DNA of 64,000 bases, taken from the NCBI RefSeq assembly GCF_002752355.1, contig NZ_MRAV01000011.1, forward strand, positions 310,001 to 374,000, in the 5' to 3' direction. The stretch is from Leucobacter sp. OLIS6 (GTDB taxonomy: Bacteria > Actinomycetota > Actinomycetes > Actinomycetales > Microbacteriaceae). Position numbers and translations under genes: made by a program. Under the pieces are notes generated by a model that saw only the letters and a list, made by a program, of their open reading frames with translations, made no database searches and was not told where the DNA came from. This document shows positions 7,645 through 15,973 of the stretch, one piece after another (positions within the stretch are counted from its first letter, which is position 1; every line of letters starts with the position of its first letter).

Positions 7645-9735
7645 ATGAGGAATATCAGGTCTGAGCGTCCGCACTGGTCGGACGAACCTCTCGCATCGGA
7701 CGGCGCAGATCTATTCGGGCGGGAAGCCTTTGTCGATACTGTTGCGAACCGGATTCAGCTCGTGGGGCCGGAAGACCCGAGTACGGTCTTTGGGCTGGTG
7801 GGTCCTTGGGGATCCGGAAAGACATCGATTCTGAACCAGGTGCGCTCGCGACTTTCCGGTATTTGGGAAGTAGCGGACTTCTCTCCATGGTCCGGCGGTG
7901 ACTCGGGCGCGGTGTCGCTCGAGTTTGTGCGGACGCTCACGTCTCTCTTAGGAGGGAAGCTCAGAGGTGAGCAGCGTCGGACGTTCGTCGGGTATGCCTC
8001 CTATGTCACCCCTCTTATTGGAATCGTGCCTTTCGTGGGCTCCGGAGCGAGGGGGAGTGTTGAGCGGGCCTTTGACGCCTTGGCTCAGCGGCCGCCCTGG
8101 CAGAAGCAGTTCGACGAGCTCTCCGCGAAGATTCAGGACCTTGGGAAGCGTGTTCTCGTCATCGTCGACGACGTTGACCGGCTGGGGGTCGAGGAGCTCA
8201 TCACTCTCTTGAAAGTTCTGCGTCTACTTGGCCGGTTCCGTGGAGTTCACTACCTCATTGCCTACGACCAGGAAACTGTGGAAGGGCTTCTGCGCACGCC
8301 GGGGGCTGACTGGCGTACCGCTTCCTTCATGGAAAAGATAGTTCAATACCCGTTCGAGACGCCGCCGGTCCCTCAAGCGACAGCAAGACGCCTTCTCCAG
8401 GAGGGCCTTCAGGAACTCCTTGAAGCGACCGACGAGCGGCTCGATCCAGTCGGGGTGCAACGTGTTCAACGCATCATTGAAGTCATCGCCCCTCAGCTGC
8501 GCACGCCTCGCACGATCGGGCGCTTCCTCGAACACTTACATGCGTTCGCTTCTCACGTAACAAGCAGTCAGCTCGACTTGCCGGACTACGTCGCAATTAC
8601 CTGGCTCCGTCTCGCAGCGCACGGGACGTGGTCGAAGCTTGCCGATTGGGGGCCCATGCTGCGCACCGGAAAGCGCCGACGCGGTGGCGCAACAGAATCC
8701 AAGATGTCGGAGGCAGATTGGGAGGAACTCATTCGGCAGACTGACTCCTCGGCAGAGATAGCCCCAACTCAGGCCCTCCTTGCGGTGATCTTTCCGGGGG
8801 TGAAAGCACAAGGAGAGAACTCCTATCAGCAGCATCGACGCTCGATTGCGGACAAAACCTACTTCGGCCGATACATGTTGCTTGCGATCCCGGAGGATGA
8901 CGTCAGCGATAGCCTCGTCGAGGAAGTGATCCGAGGCGGGGGCGGGTCTGAGCAGGACGCGGAGCTCTCTGCCATCATCGACGGCACGGACTGGGCCCTC
9001 GCAAACTTAGCGATCAGCCGTCTCCGGGAACTGTGTGAGCAAATCCCCTCTCGCGGCTCGCACCTGGTGGAGTATGTTGTCGCGCGACTACAAGCGCGGT
9101 CGCATGAGGAAGAAGCGTTCTCGTCTCCAGTCGCCGCATTGCAGGAGCTTCTCGCGTTCGAGGTAGGTGCCGCAATGACCAAAGGCACGATGGATGCGCG
9201 CGCGGTGATAGCCCTGGTGGGAGAGAAGACGTCGCTGAGGTTGCTGTGGCGGTGGAGCAGCCCGGAGGTGCTCCGTGATGGGGATGGCGCAGTGCTCAAG
9301 CAGTTTGGTGAGTACTGGCTAGGGGAATTGCTCGCTCGTCCTGATCGGGTTCGGGGTTCGGGGATGTTTCCGGAGATCACCGAAGTTCTCCTGCACACTC
9401 ATCCCGCAGAGTCGATGAGTTCGTTGCTGGATCCAATGATCCCTGACTACGAGTCATTCCTTCAACTTGCAGACTCCTTCGTTGAGTTGCAGACATGGGT
9501 GGGACCCACGAATCGCTACGCCTTGAGGTTTAGGGGGGAGCAGCTGATCTCGCTAGTGAGTCGAGAAAAGCTTGCTCCACTTCTGGATCAGGCTGCTGCC
9601 AAGGCGGGTCGCGAGGACTACACCGTTCAGGACCTCGAGAGCCCAGACATCGCGCCTGAGGTCCGTCGAGCCTTTCTGCTGGGCTCTCTTCGCAATCTGA
9701 AGAACTCGATCGACTACATGGACCTTGCGGATTGA
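7645..9735 (+). CDS. KAP-family P-loop NTPase
   Basis: A 696-residue NTPase. Walker A is GPWGSGKT at 53-60. A short hydrophobic insertion (YVTPLIGIVPFVGSG, about 120-134) sits between the Walker motifs, as in many KAP proteins that attach to the membrane. Walker B is LVIVDDVDRL at 171-180, followed by LLKVLRLLGRFRGVHYLIAYD. The remaining 450 residues are alpha-helical with no recognised domain. KAP NTPases occur in phage-exclusion and other conflict systems. Here the gene opens a run of defence-like genes immediately inside the island boundary. The start ATG lacks a clear Shine-Dalgarno sequence. Family assignment is firm; the defence role is inference from neighbours. Confidence 0.87.
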   Translation: MRNIRSERPHWSDEPLASDGADLFGREAFVDTVANRIQLVGPEDPSTVFGLVGPWGSGKTSILNQVRSRLSGIWEVADFSPWSGGDSGAVSLEFVRTLTSLLGGKLRGEQRRTFVGYASYVTPLIGIVPFVGSGARGSVERAFDALAQRPPWQKQFDELSAKIQDLGKRVLVIVDDVDRLGVEELITLLKVLRLLGRFRGVHYLIAYDQETVEGLLRTPGADWRTASFMEKIVQYPFETPPVPQATARRLLQEGLQELLEATDERLDPVGVQRVQRIIEVIAPQLRTPRTIGRFLEHLHAFASHVTSSQLDLPDYVAITWLRLAAHGTWSKLADWGPMLRTGKRRRGGATESKMSEADWEELIRQTDSSAEIAPTQALLAVIFPGVKAQGENSYQQHRRSIADKTYFGRYMLLAIPEDDVSDSLVEEVIRGGGGSEQDAELSAIIDGTDWALANLAISRLRELCEQIPSRGSHLVEYVVARLQARSHEEEAFSSPVAALQELLAFEVGAAMTKGTMDARAVIALVGEKTSLRLLWRWSSPEVLRDGDGAVLKQFGEYWLGELLARPDRVRGSGMFPEITEVLLHTHPAESMSSLLDPMIPDYESFLQLADSFVELQTWVGPTNRYALRFRGEQLISLVSREKLAPLLDQAAAKAGREDYTVQDLESPDIAPEVRRAFLLGSLRNLKNSIDYMDLAD

Positions 9736-9845
9736 TGGCGAGCCGGTAGTGACCGGTGATCAGACTCGACCAGGGCTCTTCATGGCATCGACCGCACAGG
9801 GTAGTGCCGCGACGGCATCTCCATGCGTCAGCGTATGCTAAACGC

Positions 9846-11324
9846 ATGTCGCCATTGATGACCGATGACCGCGCCCTTGAGATCATTGCGGCGCTGATCA
9901 AGCCCGAAGCATCCGAGAATGAAGTCGTCGAGTTCAAGAGCAACCATCTAGAGCCGCAAGAAATCGGCGAATACATTTCCGCTCTCGCGAACGCTGCGGT
10001 CATTTTGGGACGCAAGTATGCGTACCTCATTTTTGGAATCGAAGACAAAACAAAGAAAGTCATTGGCACGACATTTGACCCTGAGTCGAAGGCGGCGGGT
10101 AACCAGGCACTGGTGCCGTGGCTGCATGCGCTTCTTTCGGATCAGGCGCATTTTGAATTCCGTGAGGTGGATTTTGACGGAACGAAACTTGTGCTGCTTA
10201 TTATTCAAGCTGCGAATACTATGCCAGTCACTTTCAAGAAGGATGGGTGGTGTCGCGTCAAGTCCCATAAGAAGCGACTCGCCGATCATCCCGCTATCGC
10301 TAAGGAGCTTTGGCGCTCGCTAGACGATACGCCGATCGAGCTCGGGGCGGCGAGTGAGGCCATTTCCGGTGAAGAAGTTCTCGCGCGATTGAGCTACGCA
10401 ACATATTTTGATCTAAGAGGAATCCCGGAGTCGACAGACGAAGAGGAAATCCTGTCCGAGCTCGCCAAGGGCTCAATGATTACCCCGGCAGAAGTTACGG
10501 GATGGTACGTCACGACCATGGGGGCATTGTTGCTTGCTCGGGAAATTGAAGACTTCCCATCGGTGAGTCGAAAATCTGTTCGTCTGATCAAGTACGGCGG
10601 CGAGTCCAAAGCCGCCAATGCAAAGGAACTGCGTGGCGTCAAGGGTTACGCGGTAGGTTTCGAGGGCCTGGTCGCGACGGCAGGGAGCTGGCTTCCTAGT
10701 GATGAGTCTTTTGAGGGGGGCATTCGAAGAAACATTCCCATGGTTACTCCGCGGGTGATGAGAGAGCTGATTGCGAATGCACTTATCCATCAGGACCTTG
10801 CGGTGCAAGGGGCTGGGCCAATGGTTGAGATATATGATGATCGCGTGGAAGTGGGCAATCCCGGTGAATCTCTTGTGGAGCCGGACCGAATTATCGGAAG
10901 CGCACCCAAGTCGAGAAATGAGAAGTTTGCCTTCGCGGCCAGAAGCATGGGTATGTGTGATGAGCGAGGATCCGGATGGGATTTGATCGGTGACTTCATC
11001 GAGGCCCAGGGTCTTCCTGCTCCCTTGATCGAGAGTAACGGTGGTTCGATGCGGGTGACTGTCTGGTGGCAGCGGGCCTTCAGCGACTACACGAAAGACG
11101 AGGCGCTGAACGCTCTGTTCTTCCACGCCCTCGTGCAGAACGCGAAGAAGAAGCGCGTGACGAACGCGTCGGTCAAGGAGCGGTTCGGGCTGCCGGACAA
11201 GGACGGCGGAAAGACCTCAAAGTTGCTCGGGTCTGCCGTCGCTGCTGGTCTGATCAAGATCTACGACGAGGATGCAGGTTTCAAGAGTCGTTCATACGTG
11301 CCGTACTTCGTTAGTTCGAAGTAG
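9846..11324 (+). CDS. AlbA_2/Schlafen-type ATP-binding protein (HATPase_c_4)
   Basis: A 492-residue protein. The N-terminal AlbA_2 domain spans about 22-135 (EVVEFKSNHLEPQEIGEYISALANA, then YLIFGIED). A GHKL-type ATPase motif lies near 306-345 (MRELIANALIHQDL, then VEVGNPGESL), and a winged-helix-like C terminus follows. This family is usually annotated as putative DNA-binding or Schlafen-like ATPases or transcriptional regulators, and is frequent on mobile and defence islands. TATGCT (9834-9839) ends six bases before ATG 9846, so the message is probably leaderless; ATG 9858 is an alternative. It lies 110 bases after the KAP gene. A paralogue sits at 32888. Confidence 0.85.
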   Translation: MSPLMTDDRALEIIAALIKPEASENEVVEFKSNHLEPQEIGEYISALANAAVILGRKYAYLIFGIEDKTKKVIGTTFDPESKAAGNQALVPWLHALLSDQAHFEFREVDFDGTKLVLLIIQAANTMPVTFKKDGWCRVKSHKKRLADHPAIAKELWRSLDDTPIELGAASEAISGEEVLARLSYATYFDLRGIPESTDEEEILSELAKGSMITPAEVTGWYVTTMGALLLAREIEDFPSVSRKSVRLIKYGGESKAANAKELRGVKGYAVGFEGLVATAGSWLPSDESFEGGIRRNIPMVTPRVMRELIANALIHQDLAVQGAGPMVEIYDDRVEVGNPGESLVEPDRIIGSAPKSRNEKFAFAARSMGMCDERGSGWDLIGDFIEAQGLPAPLIESNGGSMRVTVWWQRAFSDYTKDEALNALFFHALVQNAKKKRVTNASVKERFGLPDKDGGKTSKLLGSAVAAGLIKIYDEDAGFKSRSYVPYFVSSK

Positions 11325-11683
11325 CAGCTTCTTTGCCCGTGTTTGCTGCGAGCCGGCGTTGTGGCCGGCTTGGCCAATGGTGGAGCCGAAGTTCGTGGAA
11401 GATTTGTGTGCCGGTGTTTGCTCGCGGGGCGGGGTGAGGCGGTTCTGCAGCGGTCAGCTCTACACGCTACGTCTCGTGGGGTTGGAGTGCGAACGTGCGT
11501 CTGCGGCGTGCCCTGGGTCTCGGGGTCTTCTCCTGTGTTACTTCGCACGAGAGCCATCGCCAAGGGATGGAGCCTCGGCCGGTGTCGTCGCTGGTTTGGG
11601 CGCACAGGGACGCAATTGAAGGTCGCGTTCCTGCACTAGCCGTCCGGACATAATGACTGAGCTTTCCTGAGATACTCAGAGGC
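11325..11683. other. Intergenic stretch with a weak hairpin
   Basis: No supported gene. AGCCGGC (11351-11357) can pair with GCCGGCT (11364-11370), a possible weak terminator 27 bases after the preceding stop. Several overlapping open frames on both strands look like GC-driven chance. Confidence 0.45.
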
Positions 11684-12934
11684 ATGACTTGGCAGGAAGC
11701 GTACTCAAACCATGGAGTTTGGGCGGAGGCGCGGGAACTTAACGCCCATATTCTCGATCTGATCCAACGCGGCGCACTTGAAACTCCAAGCGAAGGTGTT
11801 TCGCAGGCTCGGGCGGCGCTTACGGCGTTCGTTCGTCTACAGAATGCTCCTGATCCATTCGTCACCCGGAGATACCTCGATGAGGTTCACGACCTCATTG
11901 TGGCGCTCCGGCAGGAGATGCGTCCAGAGAGCAGCTGGTGGTCGGAGAGCCTTCTTACTGGCGTGCTTAATGGCCTCACTCGGGCGCTGCGTACGATGCC
12001 CTCGACGGCTCGAGGCCGTCTAAAGGGGATCACGGAGCGGGCGGACGAGGTTGAGCGGTCACTCGAAGCGGGCCTCGCAAATATGCAGGACGCTGTCGAA
12101 GAGCTCCGGGTTGAACAGGAAGCTCGTCTCGAGGAGATCAGAGATGAGGCCTCCAGGTATAGAAATTCGCTCGATACAGAGCTAGCGGTCGCCGATCAAA
12201 AGCTTGCCAGCCTGAGCGAGGCGATCCAGGCTGCCAACCAGACAGTGCAGGAGCAAGCTGGTCGCCTGGACCGGGTATTGAGCGATCAGCAAGCGTCGTT
12301 CGAGAAGGGCGACCAAGAGAGGCGGACGCGTTGGGAGAAGACGCGAGAGGAGCTTACTGCCGAGGTCGATGCTCATCGTCAGCTCATGGAAGAACAGCGT
12401 GACCAGTCAAGGAAGGTTCTCGAAGCCATTGGCGTCGAAGCTACCGCTTCTGGATACGGGACCTACGCGAAGGAGCAGGGCGAAGCCGCGGACCGCTGGC
12501 GGATCATCGCGGTCGCTGTGTTTGGGGTTGCCATTGTTTGGTTTATCGCTTCCCCGTTCCTCTTGCACCCAGAGGGAAGCGTGTCGCCGGATTCCGGGTG
12601 GCTATCGTTTCTGCCTAAGTGGGGCGGCACCTTGCTCGCAGCTGGCGCCGGCGCTTGGGCCAGTCGCGAGTCAGGTCTGCACCGAAAAGAACAGCGCAAG
12701 GCAAAGCAGATCCAGCTCGCCCTTGCCGCCCTGGAACCGTTCGTCGCTAACATGCACGAAGATCACCAGGAGGAGCTGCGTGTTGACACTGCCCGCTCAA
12801 TCTTCGTGAGGGGTCGCGAGGTCGACGCCATGACCAACGGTAAGGCCGGCAGTGACAATGGTCCGGAACTCCAGGCCGCCCTCACGCAGCTGGCCTCGAT
12901 GATCGGCGAAGCGGTGGGACGCGCAACGAAATAG
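11684..12934 (+). CDS. Coiled-coil membrane protein, unknown function
   Basis: A 416-residue protein of no family I recognise. Residues about 1-110 are a mixed helical N domain. Residues about 110-260 are strongly coiled-coil forming, rich in Glu, Gln and Arg with heptad spacing (ERADEVERSLEAGLANMQDA, RLEEIRDEASRY). Two hydrophobic helices follow, about 272-294 (WRIIAVAVFGVAIVWFIASP) and 308-326 (WGGTLLAAGAGAWAS), then a basic stretch (HRKEQRKAKQ) and a soluble tail. This architecture, a long rod tethered to the membrane, resembles sensor or effector parts of conflict systems, but no motif proves it. GATACT (11671-11676) lies seven bases before the start codon. It sits between the AlbA/HATPase gene and the convergent nuclease-like gene. 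Confidence 0.7.
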   Translation: MTWQEAYSNHGVWAEARELNAHILDLIQRGALETPSEGVSQARAALTAFVRLQNAPDPFVTRRYLDEVHDLIVALRQEMRPESSWWSESLLTGVLNGLTRALRTMPSTARGRLKGITERADEVERSLEAGLANMQDAVEELRVEQEARLEEIRDEASRYRNSLDTELAVADQKLASLSEAIQAANQTVQEQAGRLDRVLSDQQASFEKGDQERRTRWEKTREELTAEVDAHRQLMEEQRDQSRKVLEAIGVEATASGYGTYAKEQGEAADRWRIIAVAVFGVAIVWFIASPFLLHPEGSVSPDSGWLSFLPKWGGTLLAAGAGAWASRESGLHRKEQRKAKQIQLALAALEPFVANMHEDHQEELRVDTARSIFVRGREVDAMTNGKAGSDNGPELQAALTQLASMIGEAVGRATK

Positions 12935-12982
12935 CAGCAACCTTGAGTATCCATGCTGCCTCCGACGATCCGCATTGCCTTT

Positions 12983-14599
12983 CTAGAAGATCCCAACCTC
13001 GGGAAGGGTGGCGATCACCGCTCGGCCAATCCCGGGGGCGGGAACCTGCATGACTGCAGCCAGCGCAGGAAGGATGTCCCGGGCGGGTACCATGAGTCGC
13101 CCGTCCTCGGGGACTTGCGAGATCTCCGAACGCAGCTGTTTGGGGCCGTATAGGAGGAAATGCGCGAGAAAGTCGATCTCGTCGCAGACGTAGCTGCGAC
13201 CGCTCGCAATATAGGCGGTGCGGAGCTCCAGGTAGGCGATGAGCTCCGCATCGTCCTTGAGGACAGTGGTGATGACGGCCAGGTCCCCGATCGTGATGAT
13301 GTTCACAGCCTTCCCCGGGCTCTTCGGTTCTGCCTTCCAGATGAGGCCGGAGTAATCGTGAAGAGTGACGGCGAGTCCCAGGAAGTCGGCCTCCTTCCTT
13401 AACGCGAGAGGTGCTCCGTCGAGGCAGACGGGAACACCCGATTCAAATGCCTCTTGCCGCAGCGCGATCTGCTCCGCGACCGCTTCAACTCCTCGGCTAT
13501 GCAATTTGGGAGTCGTCGGGATGGTGTCGCCCTCGTAGTGCGCCTTTACCTCGAGGTCAATCACCTTGGTTGCCGTGCGATCGATCGCGACGACGTCCAA
13601 CTCTCCTTCATTAGTCGGGGAGACGCGCAGGGTCAGATCCCCATGATGCACCGTCAAGCCAGGGGTTCGTTGAAGCAAGCGTGCACACACCTGTTCCATG
13701 AGATCTGCCGACTCGTGCGGTTGGAGGCCTCTCCTGGCGAGCGCGAGGACGGGGAGATGGATTCGCAGCGTTGCTTCAAGATTTGCGGGAACAAGCTGGT
13801 CACCGAGATCAATGAACGGCCGCAAGGCGGCCTCTCGTGAGGAATTCAGCCTGCTGAATCGGCTGCCGGCGTACTCTCCAGGAAGGACTGACATGTCCCG
13901 CGCGAGAGGACGCGCGAGCTCGGGTACGGGGGCGGCGGCTCCGTAGAACCAAGCAGGAGATTCCCCGACATGCTCGATGTGCGCAAGCAACTGCTCCAGT
14001 GCTTCTCCGGGGATCTCAGAAGGTCGCAATGAAGCGATCTCGCGAGCGACTCCCGCGGACCCCCAACCTATTCTGATCTTTGAACCGAGCAGCAGTTCGT
14101 GGTCCATCGAGGTCAGGCGCTCCAGGTTCGTGCCTTCAAAGGAGCTGAGGAAGCCGCGCAGGGTGGAGAGGTTTCGCCAATCTTGCGCGGCCTGCACGAA
14201 GTCTTTGATTCCGGCGAGTGGTCGGGTTCCGCCGCCGCCAACTGCTGCGATCCAGCCCCACCTTCGTAGGGGAACCTGTTGCGGGTCCGGCGCGCCCCGT
14301 AGGCGAGAAACGGCCCCCAAGAACGGAGCGAAGCTGGCAATGCTCTTCGGGCTCACGCGCTCCAGCGCCTCTGTCGCACGTGCGTCGTAGAGCTCGACCC
14401 ATCCAGCGAGGCGCTGTGCGAGCTCATCCCGAACGATTGAAGAGAAGCCTGGCGGAGGTTTGCCCCGGTACTGGTCCGGAGCCTCGAGCACCCTGCGCAT
14501 CAAAGCTACGCCCGCTGCGGCGTCCTTCGCGTCTACGGAGCTCAGGAATTCTGGCGGCAAGCCACCGACGACGTTCGCGAACTCAAAAATCTCTTCCAT
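12983..14599 (-). CDS. Large hypothetical protein with a PD-(D/E)XK nuclease-like motif
   Basis: A 538-residue protein with no full-length family recognised. Near residues 330-356 it carries GELDVVAID followed thirteen residues later by DLEVKA. This is the spacing of the Asp and Glu-x-Lys of PD-(D/E)XK nucleases (often written ELDVV ... xEVK), preceded by a suitable helix with ERVSPKS-type charged regions upstream. The first 320 residues are helical and unidentified, and the C terminus is about 180 residues long. The start is well placed: AGAGGAG lies five bases before the ATG. It is convergent with the coiled-coil protein and could be the nuclease effector of the cluster, which is inference. 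Confidence 0.72.
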   Translation of the reverse strand: MEEIFEFANVVGGLPPEFLSSVDAKDAAAGVALMRRVLEAPDQYRGKPPPGFSSIVRDELAQRLAGWVELYDARATEALERVSPKSIASFAPFLGAVSRLRGAPDPQQVPLRRWGWIAAVGGGGTRPLAGIKDFVQAAQDWRNLSTLRGFLSSFEGTNLERLTSMDHELLLGSKIRIGWGSAGVAREIASLRPSEIPGEALEQLLAHIEHVGESPAWFYGAAAPVPELARPLARDMSVLPGEYAGSRFSRLNSSREAALRPFIDLGDQLVPANLEATLRIHLPVLALARRGLQPHESADLMEQVCARLLQRTPGLTVHHGDLTLRVSPTNEGELDVVAIDRTATKVIDLEVKAHYEGDTIPTTPKLHSRGVEAVAEQIALRQEAFESGVPVCLDGAPLALRKEADFLGLAVTLHDYSGLIWKAEPKSPGKAVNIITIGDLAVITTVLKDDAELIAYLELRTAYIASGRSYVCDEIDFLAHFLLYGPKQLRSEISQVPEDGRLMVPARDILPALAAVMQVPAPGIGRAVIATLPEVGIF

Positions 14600-14901
14600 G
14601 GGAACTCCTCTTCAGTATTCCTCATAGGTCCAAAGCGGCGATCTAGCTCTCCCGGCACAAAATCTAGTGGCCGTTCCGTTTTGAAATCGCGCGTGAATGC
14701 TGCCAAGATGCAGGCGGCCCCATCGGGCCGGACGGGTGTGCATTAGTAGTCCACTACGTTTGACAGTCCGACTGGAAAATTCCCGGTGACGCCTAGCCGG
14801 AGCGCGGCGACGTAGAAACTGAGGTTCCACTCTTATTGGGTGGTTAAAGCGGGCTTCTCTAGCTGGGGCCATCCTGTTGCGGGTATCGAAGTCGCGGAGG
14901 T
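14600..14901. other. Intergenic stretch between the nuclease-like gene and the TetR gene
   Basis: Holds the upstream region of the nuclease-like gene, including its AGAGGAG ribosome-binding site. I see no other gene or clear structure. Confidence 0.5.
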
Positions 14902-15567
14902 TCACGGATACGCCCTGCTGTGAACCGGATGCTCGTAACGGTGGCCAGCTGAGGGCAATAGGTCCCCGGCCGCGTTGGTCCGGCTGGGGTTCGACTGCGC
15001 TTCGAGATTCGGAAGTATATACGAGATCCCGTTTCGTACTCTATCCGCACAATGGCCCCGTTCGAGAGAGCTAAGAACTCCAACGAGGAAGGCGACCAAG
15101 AGTGAAGCGCGGTCCCTTGCCTGAACGGGAGAGCAATCTGTTTGCCGAAGAAGCTCTCGGTATATATATGCCTTCCACTCACCAAAAGGCCATCCTGCTG
15201 GGAGTGATATCTCCCCCGGCGACTCGACCAAAAGGTGCAGCCCTCCTTGCACCACTGGGTCGATTTCCAACTGACGGGCAAGCTTGAAGCAAACTTCGCC
15301 TAAGGATGACCCAACCGCCTGATGGCCAGGCTGCGTCTCTAAGCGTGACGTGATCGAGCGAAACCTCCTGCGTTGCTCAAAAACCAGCTCTCTCGCGAGA
15401 TCCGCTTTGGTCCCAAAATGTCGGAGAACTGTTCCCACGCCGCGGCCTGAGGCTTCCGCGATGTTGTCGTAGGTGACTCCTCGGTAGCCCCGTGCCGCGA
15501 TCAGCTTTCCGGCCGCTTGCAGAATTCGCGCATGCGTTTCCACGTACCTAGACTGCCTTGCTTTCAC
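14902..15567 (-). CDS. TetR-family transcriptional regulator
   Basis: A 221-residue regulator. The start is GTG 15567-15565, preceded by AAGGAG with an eight-base spacer; a longer frame to 15624 lacks a site. The N-terminal TetR helix-turn-helix is clear (ARILQAAGKLIAARGYRGVT, then YDNIAEASGRGVGTVLRHFG, residues about 12-57), and the rest is the ligand-binding helical domain. Its targets are not visible. The gene is not paired with an obvious efflux gene; the closest downstream-facing neighbour is the DASS transporter on the same strand, and the nuclease-like gene lies on its other side. Confidence 0.88.
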   Translation of the reverse strand: MKARQSRYVETHARILQAAGKLIAARGYRGVTYDNIAEASGRGVGTVLRHFGTKADLARELVFEQRRRFRSITSRLETQPGHQAVGSSLGEVCFKLARQLEIDPVVQGGLHLLVESPGEISLPAGWPFGEWKAYIYRELLRQTDCSPVQARDRASLLVAFLVGVLSSLERGHCADRVRNGISYILPNLEAQSNPSRTNAAGDLLPSAGHRYEHPVHSRAYP

Positions 15568-15973
15568 AACCGGAACTCCTTCCCATCGAGGAGCAGGGGC
15601 ACTCGCCCGACCCCCGCATCGCATCAGCCCGCTTGTTTGAAGCTGACCTTAGAGTGAATTCTTCGCCCCACTCGCTCCTCGCCTGGAAAAATCAGTAGGT
15701 TTGCATGGCCTCTCCGTGGAGCTGTGTAAGTGATGCCATCGCGATGGGTGTGCAAGTGTCGTCGCTTGAGCTCTCAGGCCAGATGGATTCCTGTTGGGGC
15801 AATTGAGGCCTGCCTCTCGCTCTTCCTCGGTCGGACCAGCGCCGGCCTATCGGGCGTAAAGAAAGTAGGTCGATGCGTGCAGTAAATCGGTCTCGGTAAA
15901 CTGGTTGTGGCGCCAGAAACCTGTTCGCCGCCGCCCAGTCGCGCTCAACTGGTAGAACCAGGGCGTCCGCCGG
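15568..15973. other. Intergenic stretch between TetR and DASS genes
   Basis: About 400 bases with no supported gene, repeat or RNA; presumably the TetR upstream region plus decayed sequence. Confidence 0.45.

Noticed and set aside
14760-14795. TTGACA at 14760 as a plus-strand promoter
   Set aside because: No -10 box at the right distance and no plus-strand gene follows.
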